From positions 1 through 62,850 of the forward strand of contig CAYJFP010000011.1 in the NCBI GenBank assembly GCA_964369415.1: a DNA stretch of 62,850 nt, written 5' to 3'. A program made the position numbers and the translations under genes. Below the pieces are notes generated by a model. That model did no database searches, was not told the origin of the DNA, and saw only the letters and a list, made by a program, of their open reading frames with translations. This document shows positions 51,331-61,321 of this stretch, one piece after another. This DNA is from SIG603 sp964369415. Lineage in GTDB: Bacteria; Bacillota; Clostridia; Oscillospirales; Acutalibacteraceae. The first letter of the stretch is position 1. The number at the start of each line of letters is the position of its first letter.

Positions 51331-53766
51331 TTGTTTGTCAGTGTAGCGGTTGAAAATACAATTTACAGTTTTGACAAGCCTTTTACCTATCTTGTCCCAA
51401 GTACACTAGAGGACAAAATAGAGGTCGGAATGAGGGTGACTGTACCATTTGGAAACGGAAACACCCTTAGAATAGCCATGGTGCTTGAAAAGTTCAGCGT
51501 CTTTGAGGGAGAAAAGTTTAAAGAAGTTTCAGAGATTTTGGATGATGAGCCTGTCTTGACAAAAGAGATGATAGAGCTTGTTTACTTTATGAAAGAAAGG
51601 TATTTCTGCACTCTTTTTGACTGTATTAGGTTGATGCTTCCGGCTGGAATAAGTTATAAAGTCGAGACTGGATACGTTTTGGACGGCGAATATAATGAAG
51701 ATGAAAATCTTGATGAAACTGAAACTCAGGTTTTAAACTTGATTAAAACTAGCAAAAAAGAGCTCAGCGAAAAGCAGATTCGTGAAACTCTGGGACTTTC
51801 AGAAAAATCAAAAGTGCTTTCTGAACTGAAAATAAAGGGATATATTAAAGCTGTTGAGTTGACAAAAAGAAAAACTGGCGATGCAAGCCAAAAAATGATA
51901 AGAGTGGCAGAGAGTTTCGCGGGGAAACTTACACCAAAACAAGAGTATGTGTACGAAACTCTTCGTGACTGCGGTGAAGTTACGCTTAAGGAGCTAACTT
52001 ACTACACCGGCGCCTCGAATGCTATTATCAAAAATTTAAAAGACAAAGGCGCTGTAGAGCTCTTTGAACAAGAGATTTACAGAAAGCCAAAACATTTGAC
52101 AGCAAGTTTTGAAAAAAGTGATAAGAGTATTACACTCTCGATAGAACAAGACAGAGTTTTTGACAGCTTGATTGACGAATTTGAAAGCGGTCAAAAGGTA
52201 GTCTCGCTCTTATATGGAATTACGGGAAGCGGAAAGACATCGGTGTTTTTAAAGCTTATCGACTATGTAATGGGCAAGGAAAAAGACATTATTTTAATGG
52301 TTCCTGAAATATCACTTACACCACAAACCATAGATTTATTTAAAAGACAGTTTGAAAATCAAATTGCAATTTTTCACAGCGGTCTTTCGGTCGGCGAAAG
52401 ACTTGACGAGTGGAAGAGAGTAAATAGGGGCGAGTGTAGAATCGCCATAGGGACAAGGTCAGCGGTTTTCGCACCGTTTAAAAATTTAGGACTCATCGTA
52501 ATTGACGAAGAGCAAGAGCACACATATAAATCTGAAATGACACCAAGGTACAATGCAAAAGAAATTGCAAAGTTCAGATGCTCATATAACAAGGCGTTTT
52601 GCCTTTTGTCTTCGGCGACTCCATCTGTCGAATCTTACTATAGAGCGGTAAAAGGCATTTACGGATTTAACAGTTTAGATGTAAGATACGGAGATGCGCA
52701 GCTTCCAAATGTAAGAGTAATCGACATGAATAATGAAGAAGTTTTCGGTAATAAGACGGACATCAGTTTTGCACTTAAGCGTTCGCTAAATGATAATCTT
52801 AGAGACGGTAGGCAGTCGATCATACTCTTAAACAGAAGAGGTTACAACACTTATGCAAGGTGTTCGCAGTGTAGAGCAACGATAACTTGTCCAAACTGTA
52901 GTATATCGCTCATTCTTCATAGTGCAAATAATAGATTAATGTGTCATTACTGCGGTTATTCAAGAGAATTTAGCTCAGAATGCACCGAGTGTGGAGAAGA
53001 TGCGGTAGGCTTTACAGGATACGGAACACAAAGGGCTGAGGAGTCGCTTGCATTAGCAGTTCCGGGAGCTAGGATACTTAGGATAGATGCCGACAGTACA
53101 GGTGCAAAATATTCACTTGAAAAAAAATTAGACGCCTTTGCAAACGGTGAATACGACATAATGGTTGGCACTCAAATGGTGGCAAAAGGTCTTAATTTTG
53201 ACAATGTTACCTTGGTTGGAGTAATTTCAGCGGACCCAAGCCTTTATAGTGACGATTTTAGAAGTAGCGAGAGGACCTTTGACCTTATAACTCAAGTTGT
53301 CGGAAGGTCGGGAAGAGGAAAATATAGGGGCGAGGCGATAATTCAAACCTATGTGCCTGAAAATGCGTATTTGCAAATTGCGGCAAATCAAGACTATTTC
53401 ACATTTTACGAGATGGAAATTACCTACAGAATGGCGATGCTCTATCCGCCTTTTGTGGACTTGCTACAAATAGGTTTCACTGGTGAAGACGAGAAGAAAA
53501 CCGAAAATGCGGCGAATGTGTTTTTAAATAGTTTAAGCCAAAAATTTAATGAATCTGATAAAAAAATACCGATTAGAATACTCAAACCATCGGCGGCGGC
53601 AGTTGCTAAAATATATGGAAAATACAGGTATAAAATAATTATAAAATCGAAAAATACAGTTCATTTCCGTGAAATAATAAGGAACCAGTTGATAGAGTTT
53701 TCTAAGCTGAAAGAATTTGACGAAGTAAGTGTTTTTGCGGATATGAATCCAAATACAATCATGTAG
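51331..53766 (+). CDS. priA: Primosomal protein N' (replication restart helicase)
   Basis: An 811-residue superfamily 2 helicase that reloads the replisome at stalled forks. It has the N-terminal 3'-DNA-binding domain (VAVENTIYSFDKPFTYLVP), a winged helix, Walker A GITGSGKTSVF, the DEEQEHTYK box, and eight cysteines in two zinc sites (CSQCRATITCPNC and CHYCG...CTECGE). The helicase C domain includes VGTQMVAKGLNFDNVTLVG. Start TTG 51331 follows AAGGAG. Confidence 0.96.
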   Translation: MFVSVAVENTIYSFDKPFTYLVPSTLEDKIEVGMRVTVPFGNGNTLRIAMVLEKFSVFEGEKFKEVSEILDDEPVLTKEMIELVYFMKERYFCTLFDCIRLMLPAGISYKVETGYVLDGEYNEDENLDETETQVLNLIKTSKKELSEKQIRETLGLSEKSKVLSELKIKGYIKAVELTKRKTGDASQKMIRVAESFAGKLTPKQEYVYETLRDCGEVTLKELTYYTGASNAIIKNLKDKGAVELFEQEIYRKPKHLTASFEKSDKSITLSIEQDRVFDSLIDEFESGQKVVSLLYGITGSGKTSVFLKLIDYVMGKEKDIILMVPEISLTPQTIDLFKRQFENQIAIFHSGLSVGERLDEWKRVNRGECRIAIGTRSAVFAPFKNLGLIVIDEEQEHTYKSEMTPRYNAKEIAKFRCSYNKAFCLLSSATPSVESYYRAVKGIYGFNSLDVRYGDAQLPNVRVIDMNNEEVFGNKTDISFALKRSLNDNLRDGRQSIILLNRRGYNTYARCSQCRATITCPNCSISLILHSANNRLMCHYCGYSREFSSECTECGEDAVGFTGYGTQRAEESLALAVPGARILRIDADSTGAKYSLEKKLDAFANGEYDIMVGTQMVAKGLNFDNVTLVGVISADPSLYSDDFRSSERTFDLITQVVGRSGRGKYRGEAIIQTYVPENAYLQIAANQDYFTFYEMEITYRMAMLYPPFVDLLQIGFTGEDEKKTENAANVFLNSLSQKFNESDKKIPIRILKPSAAAVAKIYGKYRYKIIIKSKNTVHFREIIRNQLIEFSKLKEFDEVSVFADMNPNTIM

Positions 53767-53781
53767 AAAATGGAGAATACT

Positions 53782-54288
53782 ATGGCTAAAAGAAATATAG
53801 TAACTTTTGGAGAATCCGTTCTTGAAAAGAATTGCAGAAAAATAGAAAAGTTTGACGAGAAGCTTTTTACACTTCTTGAAGATATGAAAGAGACTCTTGA
53901 AGAAGCAAACGGAGTAGGCCTTGCCGCTCCTCAAGTCGGAATGCTCAAAAGAGTGTTCATAATCGACCTTGGAGACGGAGTGATAGAGTTTATCAATCCT
54001 GAAATATTAGAAGAGTCGGGAGTGCAAGACGGTATGGAAGGCTGTCTTTCAAATCCTGGAAAATACGGAATGGTGGAAAGACCTAATTATGTAAAAATCA
54101 AGGCTCAAGACAGAAACGGAGACTATTTTGAATTAGAAGGCGAAGAGCTCATGGCAAGGGCGCTTTGCCACGAATACGACCATTTAAACGGAACTTTGTT
54201 TATAAGCCGAGTAAGCCGTATGCTTACTGATGAAGAGCTCGAAGAGATGAGAGCAGAAGCCGAGAGAGAGGAAGAAGAGGAAGAATGA
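53782..54288 (+). CDS. def: Peptide deformylase
   Basis: A 168-residue iron/zinc enzyme that removes the formyl group from nascent proteins. The three motifs are GVGLAAPQVG, EGCLSNPG and the metal-binding HEYDHLNG. ATG 53782 is preferred to the in-frame ATG 53770 because GGAGA sits 6 nt before it. The acidic C-terminus ends with an ATGA overlap into fmt. Confidence 0.96.
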   Translation: MAKRNIVTFGESVLEKNCRKIEKFDEKLFTLLEDMKETLEEANGVGLAAPQVGMLKRVFIIDLGDGVIEFINPEILEESGVQDGMEGCLSNPGKYGMVERPNYVKIKAQDRNGDYFELEGEELMARALCHEYDHLNGTLFISRVSRMLTDEELEEMRAEAEREEEEEE

Positions 54289-55184
54289 ATGTAATTTTTA
54301 TGGGTACTCCCGATTTTGCGGTGTCTACTTTAAGAGAGCTTGTAGACAATGATTTTAACGTAATGAGAGTATATTCACAACCCGATAAGCCGAAAGGGAG
54401 AGGGCATAAATTAATGCCGACACCTGTAAAAGAATTTGCACTTTCTAAAAATATACCTGTTTTTCAGCCAGTTTCACTTCGTGACGAAGGAGTGATTAGT
54501 GAAATTAAAGAATTAAATCCTGATGTTATCGTGGTGGTTGCCTATGGAAAACTACTGCCAAAAGCGGTTTTGGACATACCTAAAAAAGGCTGCATAAATG
54601 TGCACGGCTCGTTGCTTCCAAAATACAGAGGTGCGGCACCGATTCAGTGGAGCGTGTTAAACGGCGACAAAGTAACAGGTGTCACCACAATGTACATGGC
54701 AGAAGGAATGGACACGGGAGACATGCTCTTAAAAGAAGAGACCGAAATAGGCGAAAATGAAACTTCGGGAGAACTGTTTGAAAGGCTTAAAGAAATAGGA
54801 GCAAAACTGCTTGTTAAAACCTTGAACACGCTTGATGATATAGTGCCAGAAAAGCAAAATGAAGAGGAAGCCTCTTTAGCTCCGATGATTAGAAAAGAGA
54901 TGTCCGTCATAAACTTTAACGATTCGGCAGAAAAAATTAAATGCCTTGTAAACGGACTTAACCCGTGGCCGTCCACAAAGGCTACTGTAAACGGAAAAAA
55001 TGTAAAGATTATAGAAGTAAGAGTAAGTGAAGAAAACGGAGAAGCAGGAGTGTTTTTCGAGAAAAATGGAAAGCTATTCGTTTATTGTGGTGAAAAATCA
55101 CTGGAGATCATCATGATTCAGCCCGAAAACAAAAAAGCCATGACAGGACAAAGCTATTTGCTTGGAAATCCGATTAAAAATTAG
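54285..55184 (+). CDS. fmt: Methionyl-tRNA formyltransferase
   Basis: A 299-residue enzyme that formylates initiator Met-tRNA with 10-formyl-THF. Motifs: MGTPDFAVSTL, the catalytic region INVHGSLLPKYRGAAPIQWS, and GVTTMYMAEGMDTGDML. The order def-fmt-rsmB is standard. It overlaps def by 4 nt. Confidence 0.96.
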   Translation: MNVIFMGTPDFAVSTLRELVDNDFNVMRVYSQPDKPKGRGHKLMPTPVKEFALSKNIPVFQPVSLRDEGVISEIKELNPDVIVVVAYGKLLPKAVLDIPKKGCINVHGSLLPKYRGAAPIQWSVLNGDKVTGVTTMYMAEGMDTGDMLLKEETEIGENETSGELFERLKEIGAKLLVKTLNTLDDIVPEKQNEEEASLAPMIRKEMSVINFNDSAEKIKCLVNGLNPWPSTKATVNGKNVKIIEVRVSEENGEAGVFFEKNGKLFVYCGEKSLEIIMIQPENKKAMTGQSYLLGNPIKN

Positions 55185-55223
55185 CGTTAAACACCGTTTT
55201 ACTTAGAGGAGATAAATTCTAAT

Positions 55224-56525
55224 ATGAAAAAAACAGCCAGAAACTGTGCACTTGAAGCCTTGCTTCAAGTTGAGGAGAACAGCGGATACTCGAATATAGT
55301 TCTCGACAAATGCTTAAGAAAATATGAGCTTGATAAAAGAGACAGCGCACTTTGCAGTCATATATTTTATGGGGTTTTAGAAAAAAGAATCACACTTGAC
55401 TATTTTCTTCAAAAGTTTTTCAGAAGACCCAGTGACAAACTTCACGAGGGAATCAAGCAAATTTTAAGAATAGCCGCATATCAGTGCATTTACTTAGATA
55501 AAATACCGGAGTCCGCCATTGTAAACGAGGCGGTAAATTCTGTAAAAGAATTAAGGAAAGAATCACAAAGCGGATTTGTAAACGGAGTTTTAAGAGAATT
55601 GATAAGGGAAAAGGCAAATTTAGAACTGCCAGACGACGAATCGTCATTAAGCCTTAGTATAAGATATTCTTGCCCTGAAGAGTTAATTCTAATGTGGAAA
55701 AAAGCCTACGGGATAGGTAATACGATAAAAATACTCGAGAGCTTTTCACAAAAATCAAAAACTTTTGTAAGAATAAACAGCACTAAAACAAAAGATATAG
55801 GCGGATTTTATAAGAGCAAATATTTAAGATATGCCGCCGAATTTACAGGCACTGGAAGTGTAGCCGAGACCGAAGAGTTCAAAGATGGACTTTTCCACGT
55901 TCAAGACCTATCGTCTCAGTATCTATGCGAAATTTTAGACCCGAAAGCTGGCGAAAATGTCATAGATATGTGTGCCGCACCCGGAGGAAAAACTTTTACT
56001 ATTGCAGAAAAGATGAACTGTGAAGGCAAGGTTTATTCCTACGATTTATATAAGGGCAGAGTAAAATTGATTAGAGATGGCGCTTATAGACTAGGACTTA
56101 GCAATGTTTTAGCGAGCATTAGAGATGCCACAAGTGATAAATGTGAAATATCAGATGCAGATAGAATTCTTTGTGATGTGCCTTGTTCAGGATTTGGCAC
56201 GATTAGAAGAAAACCTGAAATTAGATATAAAACGATGGAAGAGTTAGAAGAGCTTCCAAAAATTCAGTACGAGATACTGAAAAAATCCTCGAAACACTTA
56301 AAAAGCGGAGGATATCTGCTTTATTCAACGTGCACACTCAATCCAAAAGAAAACACCGAGATTGCAGATAAGTTTTTAAAAGAAAACGATGATTTTGAAG
56401 CGGCGGAGTTAAAAATTCCGCTAGGTCTAAAAAGAGTGTTAAACGAAAGCGAAAATCAGCTTACTATGATGCCGTTTGCAGGAGAGACAGATGGATTTTT
56501 CGTAGCAATGTTTAAGAAAAAATAA
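55224..56525 (+). CDS. rsmB: 16S rRNA (cytosine-967-C5)-methyltransferase
   Basis: A 433-residue protein with an N-terminal NusB-like RNA-binding domain (about 1-135) and a C-terminal SAM methyltransferase. Motifs: DMCAAPGGKT (SAM site), CDVPCSGFGTIRRKPEIR with the catalytic PC cysteine, and YSTCTLNPKENTE with the second cysteine. Length is typical. Confidence 0.95.
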   Translation: MKKTARNCALEALLQVEENSGYSNIVLDKCLRKYELDKRDSALCSHIFYGVLEKRITLDYFLQKFFRRPSDKLHEGIKQILRIAAYQCIYLDKIPESAIVNEAVNSVKELRKESQSGFVNGVLRELIREKANLELPDDESSLSLSIRYSCPEELILMWKKAYGIGNTIKILESFSQKSKTFVRINSTKTKDIGGFYKSKYLRYAAEFTGTGSVAETEEFKDGLFHVQDLSSQYLCEILDPKAGENVIDMCAAPGGKTFTIAEKMNCEGKVYSYDLYKGRVKLIRDGAYRLGLSNVLASIRDATSDKCEISDADRILCDVPCSGFGTIRRKPEIRYKTMEELEELPKIQYEILKKSSKHLKSGGYLLYSTCTLNPKENTEIADKFLKENDDFEAAELKIPLGLKRVLNESENQLTMMPFAGETDGFFVAMFKKK

Positions 56526-56542
56526 GAAAAGGAGATTGTAAC

Positions 56543-57619
56543 ATGAATAAAATTGACATAAAATCAATGTATTTGGAAGAGTTACAATCTTTTGTAGAAG
56601 AAAAAGGACTGCCAAAATTTAGGGCGAAACAGATATATGAATTTATAAAAAACGGTGTGACAGATTTTGACGAGATGACAAATTTAGCAAAAAGTCTTAG
56701 AGAAGAGCTAAAAAAGACTTCTTTTATCGCAAACTGTGACATAGAAATTAAAAGAGAATCAAAACTTGATGAAACAGTGAAATATTTATTCAAACTTTTT
56801 GACGGAGAATATATAGAATCTGTTTTAATGAAGTATAAGCATGGGAATACTATTTGCATATCGACTCAAGTTGGATGTAAAATGGGATGTACATTTTGTG
56901 CAACAGGAAAGCAAGGCTTCACAAGAAATTTACTGCCGTCCGAAATGCTGTCTCAAATACATGCCGTTCAGAAAGATTCTGGTGAGCGAATATCGAATAT
57001 TGTGCTTATGGGTATGGGTGAACCGCTTGACAATTACGACAATGTGTTAAAGTTTTTAAGGTTAGTTTCAAGCGACGATAACTTAAACATAGGAATGAGA
57101 CACATATCTCTTTCTACTTGTGGAATTGTCCCTAAAATATATGATTTAGCCGAACAGAAACTGCAACTGACACTTTCCGTTTCACTTCATGCGACAAGCG
57201 ATGAGATAAGAAACTTGACTATGCCTGTTAATAAGCGGTATAATATAGAGAAATTGATTGAATCACTAAGATACTACGGTAAAGTGACCGGTAGAAGAAT
57301 CAGTATTGAATATGCGATGATTAAAGGGTATAACGACAGCCCTATACACGCAAAAGAGCTTTTAAAAAAGTTAAAAGGAATACTCTGCCACATAAATTTA
57401 ATTCCGGTAAATGATGTAACAGGCTCTTCATACAAAAAAAGCAGTATGGACAGCATAAATGCATTTTCACATATATTAGAAAAAAATGGATTTACAGCCA
57501 CAGTGAGAAGAACTCTAGGACAAGACATAGAGGCTTCTTGCGGACAGCTAAAAGGAAATAAAATAAGGAAGGAGCATGCAAGTGAAAATATTTTCAAAAA
57601 CGGACAAAGGCCAAGTTAG
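56543..57619 (+). CDS. rlmN: Dual-specificity rRNA/tRNA (adenine-C2) methyltransferase RlmN
   Basis: A 358-residue radical SAM enzyme that methylates A2503 of 23S rRNA and A37 of some tRNAs. The cluster motif is CKMGCTFC. Other marks are GMGEPLDNYDNV, STCGIVPKI and the C-terminal methylatable cysteine in EASCGQL. It overlaps the phosphatase gene by 38 nt. Confidence 0.96.
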   Translation: MNKIDIKSMYLEELQSFVEEKGLPKFRAKQIYEFIKNGVTDFDEMTNLAKSLREELKKTSFIANCDIEIKRESKLDETVKYLFKLFDGEYIESVLMKYKHGNTICISTQVGCKMGCTFCATGKQGFTRNLLPSEMLSQIHAVQKDSGERISNIVLMGMGEPLDNYDNVLKFLRLVSSDDNLNIGMRHISLSTCGIVPKIYDLAEQKLQLTLSVSLHATSDEIRNLTMPVNKRYNIEKLIESLRYYGKVTGRRISIEYAMIKGYNDSPIHAKELLKKLKGILCHINLIPVNDVTGSSYKKSSMDSINAFSHILEKNGFTATVRRTLGQDIEASCGQLKGNKIRKEHASENIFKNGQRPS

Positions 57620-58310
57620 GGCGAATAATCAAGATACGTTCAGATTAGGCATGGTGTCCGAAAATCTGCTATGGTCCGTAGTATGTGACGGAATGGGCGG
57701 TGTCAAGGGAGGAAATATTGCAAGCTCTTTAGTGGCAGATTGTATAGAAAATATACTTAAAGCCGAGCTTAACGAAAATATGAGTGATGAAGAGATGAAG
57801 TCACTTGTGTTTAAGTGTACGGATTCGGCAAACAGTGAGGTTTTTTCAAAGTCGATAGACGAGCTTGACTTAAGAGGAATGGGAACCACGGTGGTTCTGA
57901 TAATAATTTCTAAAGGGAAAGCCTTTTTAGCACATGTAGGAGATAGTAGGGCGTACCTACTTAGAGAAAACAATCTAGAGCAAATCACAAAAGATCATTC
58001 ACTCGTGCAAGATTTGGTTGATATGGGAGAAATTACTGCTGAAGAAGCCAAAAGACACCCTAGAAGAAATATTATAACACGTTGTGTAGGTGTTAGAAGT
58101 ACGGTGCAAACTGATTATAAGGAAGTTGATGTTCAAAAAGGTGATATTATACTTTCTTGTAGTGATGGGTTAAGCAATTATTTAAGTGATGAAATTGTCA
58201 AAGAATATTGTGAAAAATATCAAGATCAAGAACTTGTAGACGAACTTGTAAACTTTGCCAATAATAGTGGTGGAAGTGATAATATTACAGTTTCGATTAT
58301 ATATATTTAA
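57582..58310 (+). CDS. stp: PP2C-family protein serine/threonine phosphatase
   Basis: A 242-residue phosphatase that opposes PrkC. Metal-binding motifs: NNQDTFR, CDGMGGVKGG, HVGDSRAYLL, SDGLSNYL and SGGSDNIT. I use GTG 57582, since AAGGAG lies 7 nt before it; an in-frame ATG at 57576 is too close to that site. It is cytoplasmic and lies 29 nt before the kinase gene. Confidence 0.95.
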   Translation: MKIFSKTDKGQVRANNQDTFRLGMVSENLLWSVVCDGMGGVKGGNIASSLVADCIENILKAELNENMSDEEMKSLVFKCTDSANSEVFSKSIDELDLRGMGTTVVLIIISKGKAFLAHVGDSRAYLLRENNLEQITKDHSLVQDLVDMGEITAEEAKRHPRRNIITRCVGVRSTVQTDYKEVDVQKGDIILSCSDGLSNYLSDEIVKEYCEKYQDQELVDELVNFANNSGGSDNITVSIIYI

Positions 58311-58339
58311 AATCAAACAGGGAGAAATGGAGCATAAGT

Positions 58340-60427
58340 ATGGAAGATAAATTTATTGGAAAAAGGCTTGATGGCCGTTATGAAATTCATCAGCTCATAG
58401 GAACAGGTGGCATGGCTTATGTTTATAAGGCATATGACACTAAAGAGGATCGTTGGGTTGCTATAAAAGTGTTAAAAGAAGAATTTTCTGATAACAGTGA
58501 ATTTTTAAGAAGATTTAGAAATGAGTCAAAGGCGATTGCAGTGCTTTCACATGTTAATATAGTGAAAGTTTTCGACGTTAGTTTTGGCGACAGAATACAG
58601 TATATTGTAATGGAATTTATCAATGGAATAACACTTAAAGACTATATAACAAGAAAAGGTGTTATCACATGGAAAAATGCAATTTACTTTACAATTCAAA
58701 TATTAAAAGCGCTTGAACATGCACATAAAAACGGAATTATCCATAGGGACATAAAGCCACAGAACATTATTTTGCTTCAAGACGGCACAATAAAAGTGAT
58801 GGACTTCGGCATAGCAAGATTTTCACAAAGTGAAACACAAACAATGACAGACAAAGCCTTAGGGTCTGTTCATTATATAGCGCCAGAACAAGCAAAAGGC
58901 GAGTTCACAAGTGAAAAAGCCGACATATATTCCGTCGGTGTAATGATGTATGAAATGCTTACAGGACAGCTTCCTTTCGAGGCAGACAGTGCGGTTTCGG
59001 TTGCGATTATGCAGCTTCAAGCGACTGCAAAGCGTCCAAAAGCGATTAATCCTGAGATTCCGATAGGCCTTGAAGAAATCACGATGAAAGCCATGGAAAA
59101 AAATCCTGCAATGCGCTTTCAATCGGCTGATGAAATGCTTATTGACATCGAAAGATTTAGAATCAATCCGAATATAGTGTTTAACTATCACCTAGACAGC
59201 GGTGAAACAGTTCAAATGGATGTAATCGGAAGACCTACAATGCCAAAGCCTGCGCCAGCGCCGAAACCTAGGGTGTATCAGGATAATTACGAATATGAAG
59301 AAGAGCTTGTAAAATCAAAGAAAACAGCGACAAGCTCGATGATTATAACAGGTGTAATAGCTGCGTTGGTTATAGCTGCAGTGGTAATAGGTGTTATTTT
59401 TGTTATGCAAATGTTTGAAACTCCGGCAGAAGAGCCAGTAGATGAAGTGATGATGCCTGACTTTGTCGGAATGAATTATTTTGACGAAATCGAAGGAAAT
59501 ACGGAGTATGAGGACTTTAATTTTGTGCCACAATACATGAAACAAGAGGGCGGCGAGCCAGGAGAAGTTGTTAGACAGTCGCCAAACGATGGAATCATGG
59601 TTAAAATCGGAAAAGAAGTAACTTTGTATATAGTAGAGTCTTTAGATGAAAGTGAAAAGACAGAAGAAGTGCCTGATATTACAGGAAAGAGCCAATCAGA
59701 AGCATTTAATACGATAAGTAATGCAGGATTTATTCCTAAAATGCAATCAGTAAGTGACGATGAGACAGCGTCAGGGTTTGTAGTTAGAACAGATCCAGAA
59801 GCTGGAACAAGTGCAAATATAGGTTCTGAAATAACAATATATATCAGTACAGGACCAGACGAAGTACAAGTCACTATTCCGAGAATAATCGGAGAAACTT
59901 TAGAGAGAGCCGAAACCCTACTTTCTGATTCTAACTTGACAAGAGGAAAAGTTGAGTATGATGATGAAAGTGAAGAGCCTAAAGATACAGTTATAAGCTG
60001 TTCTCCTGGTGAAGGTGATCAAGTTTCAGAAAATTCTATCGTTGACTTGGTTGTAAGTTCAGGCAAAAAAGACGAAATTACAGTGCCGATTTCATTCTCA
60101 CTTCCTACAGGCGTTAATATGGACGTACAGGTAAAAGTATATGTTGATGGTGCGTTATTGGTAACAAACACTGTTAACCCATCGTTAAATCCAAGCTTTA
60201 CAACAAATGCAGTCGGAAAAGAAGGAACTAAAAGAGTGGTAGTTCAGCTTGACAATAAAGATTACATTATCGGTGATGTAGAATTTGACACCGATACAGG
60301 TTCGTTCACGATTGAAAGTATAATTCCGTTTGCAACACCGACACCACAGCCAACTCCAACTCCGACACCGACTCCAACACCGACTCCAACTCCAGATCCG
60401 ATAGTGACTCCGGTGCCGGTAGGATAA
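58340..60427 (+). CDS. prkC: Serine/threonine protein kinase PrkC with PASTA domains
   Basis: A 695-residue transmembrane kinase. The kinase domain (about 10-275) has GTGGMAYVYKAYD, the catalytic HRDIKPQNIIL and DFGIARF. A transmembrane helix lies at about 334-357. Three PASTA repeats start near 371, 443 and 511, and bind peptidoglycan fragments in homologs. After them comes a further beta-rich domain (about 585-660) and a Pro-Thr repeat tail (about 665-695). In Bacillus PrkC triggers spore germination by muropeptides. The extra C-terminal domain and wall-spanning-type tail go beyond the common plan. Confidence 0.95.
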   Translation: MEDKFIGKRLDGRYEIHQLIGTGGMAYVYKAYDTKEDRWVAIKVLKEEFSDNSEFLRRFRNESKAIAVLSHVNIVKVFDVSFGDRIQYIVMEFINGITLKDYITRKGVITWKNAIYFTIQILKALEHAHKNGIIHRDIKPQNIILLQDGTIKVMDFGIARFSQSETQTMTDKALGSVHYIAPEQAKGEFTSEKADIYSVGVMMYEMLTGQLPFEADSAVSVAIMQLQATAKRPKAINPEIPIGLEEITMKAMEKNPAMRFQSADEMLIDIERFRINPNIVFNYHLDSGETVQMDVIGRPTMPKPAPAPKPRVYQDNYEYEEELVKSKKTATSSMIITGVIAALVIAAVVIGVIFVMQMFETPAEEPVDEVMMPDFVGMNYFDEIEGNTEYEDFNFVPQYMKQEGGEPGEVVRQSPNDGIMVKIGKEVTLYIVESLDESEKTEEVPDITGKSQSEAFNTISNAGFIPKMQSVSDDETASGFVVRTDPEAGTSANIGSEITIYISTGPDEVQVTIPRIIGETLERAETLLSDSNLTRGKVEYDDESEEPKDTVISCSPGEGDQVSENSIVDLVVSSGKKDEITVPISFSLPTGVNMDVQVKVYVDGALLVTNTVNPSLNPSFTTNAVGKEGTKRVVVQLDNKDYIIGDVEFDTDTGSFTIESIIPFATPTPQPTPTPTPTPTPTPTPDPIVTPVPVG

Positions 60428-60430
60428 GAT

Positions 60431-61321
60431 ATGATAGGAATTATAACAAAAGGCATAGGTGGATTTTATTATATCAATTCAGGTGGAAATATTTATTGCT
60501 GTAAGCCTAAGGGGATATTTCGAAAAGAGAAAATATCTCCTCAGGTTGGCGATAGGGTAGATTTCACACCGGGTGAAGGCGAGAGCGAAGGGACTATTGA
60601 GAGTATTAGAGAGAGAAAAAATGAGCTCGTTAGGCCTGGAATTACAAATATAGATAAGCTATTTATAATTGTTTCTGTAGTTGATCCGTCACCCAATATT
60701 TTGATTATTGATAAGACGATTTTAATTGCAGAAATTAAGAATATCGAACCAATAATTGTCATTACAAAGACGGATTTAAAAGATAGCACGAAGCTTGAAG
60801 AAATGTATAGCTCAGTCGGAATTAAGGTGTTTTCCGTTTCTTCTGTTAATTTAGAAGGAATAGAAAATGTCAAGAACGAGATGAAAGATTCTATTTCGGC
60901 AATAACAGGCAACAGTGGAGTTGGAAAATCGACACTATTAAATGCGATTTTTCCAGATTTAGGTCTTGAAATGGGCGATATTAGCAAAAAACTTGGCAGA
61001 GGTAGACACACTACAAGGCATACAGAGCTTTTTCTGCTTGATGATAATACATTTGTTGCAGATACACCAGGTTTTTCAACCATTGATTTGCAAAAATATT
61101 TGTCGATAGAAAAAGAAGAAATTGCCTATGGCTTTAGAGAGTTTAAAGACTACTTGCCAAACTGCAAGTTTAACTCGTGCACGCATACTTGTGAAAAAGG
61201 TTGCGCAGTGCTTGAGGCGTTTAATGATGGATTGATAGCAAAGTCAAGGATGGATAGCTACTGTGCCATATACGATGAAATGAAAGAAGTGAAACAGTGG
61301 AAGAAGCAAAAAAATGTATGA
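60431..61321 (+). CDS. rsgA: Ribosome small subunit-dependent GTPase A
   Basis: A 296-residue circularly permuted GTPase for 30S maturation. Order: OB fold (about 1-65), G4 motif VITKTDL, G1 GNSGVGKSTLLNAI, G3 DTPGFS, then the zinc finger CKFNSCTHTCEKGC. It starts 3 nt after prkC and overlaps thiN. The usual rpe gene between rsgA and thiN is absent. Confidence 0.96.
   Translation: MIGIITKGIGGFYYINSGGNIYCCKPKGIFRKEKISPQVGDRVDFTPGEGESEGTIESIRERKNELVRPGITNIDKLFIIVSVVDPSPNILIIDKTILIAEIKNIEPIIVITKTDLKDSTKLEEMYSSVGIKVFSVSSVNLEGIENVKNEMKDSISAITGNSGVGKSTLLNAIFPDLGLEMGDISKKLGRGRHTTRHTELFLLDDNTFVADTPGFSTIDLQKYLSIEKEEIAYGFREFKDYLPNCKFNSCTHTCEKGCAVLEAFNDGLIAKSRMDSYCAIYDEMKEVKQWKKQKNV

Noticed and set aside
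60336..60405. Short tandem repeat as a possible CRISPR or satellite
   Set aside because: The repeats encode the Pro-Thr tail of PrkC in frame; units are 6-12 nt with no spacers.
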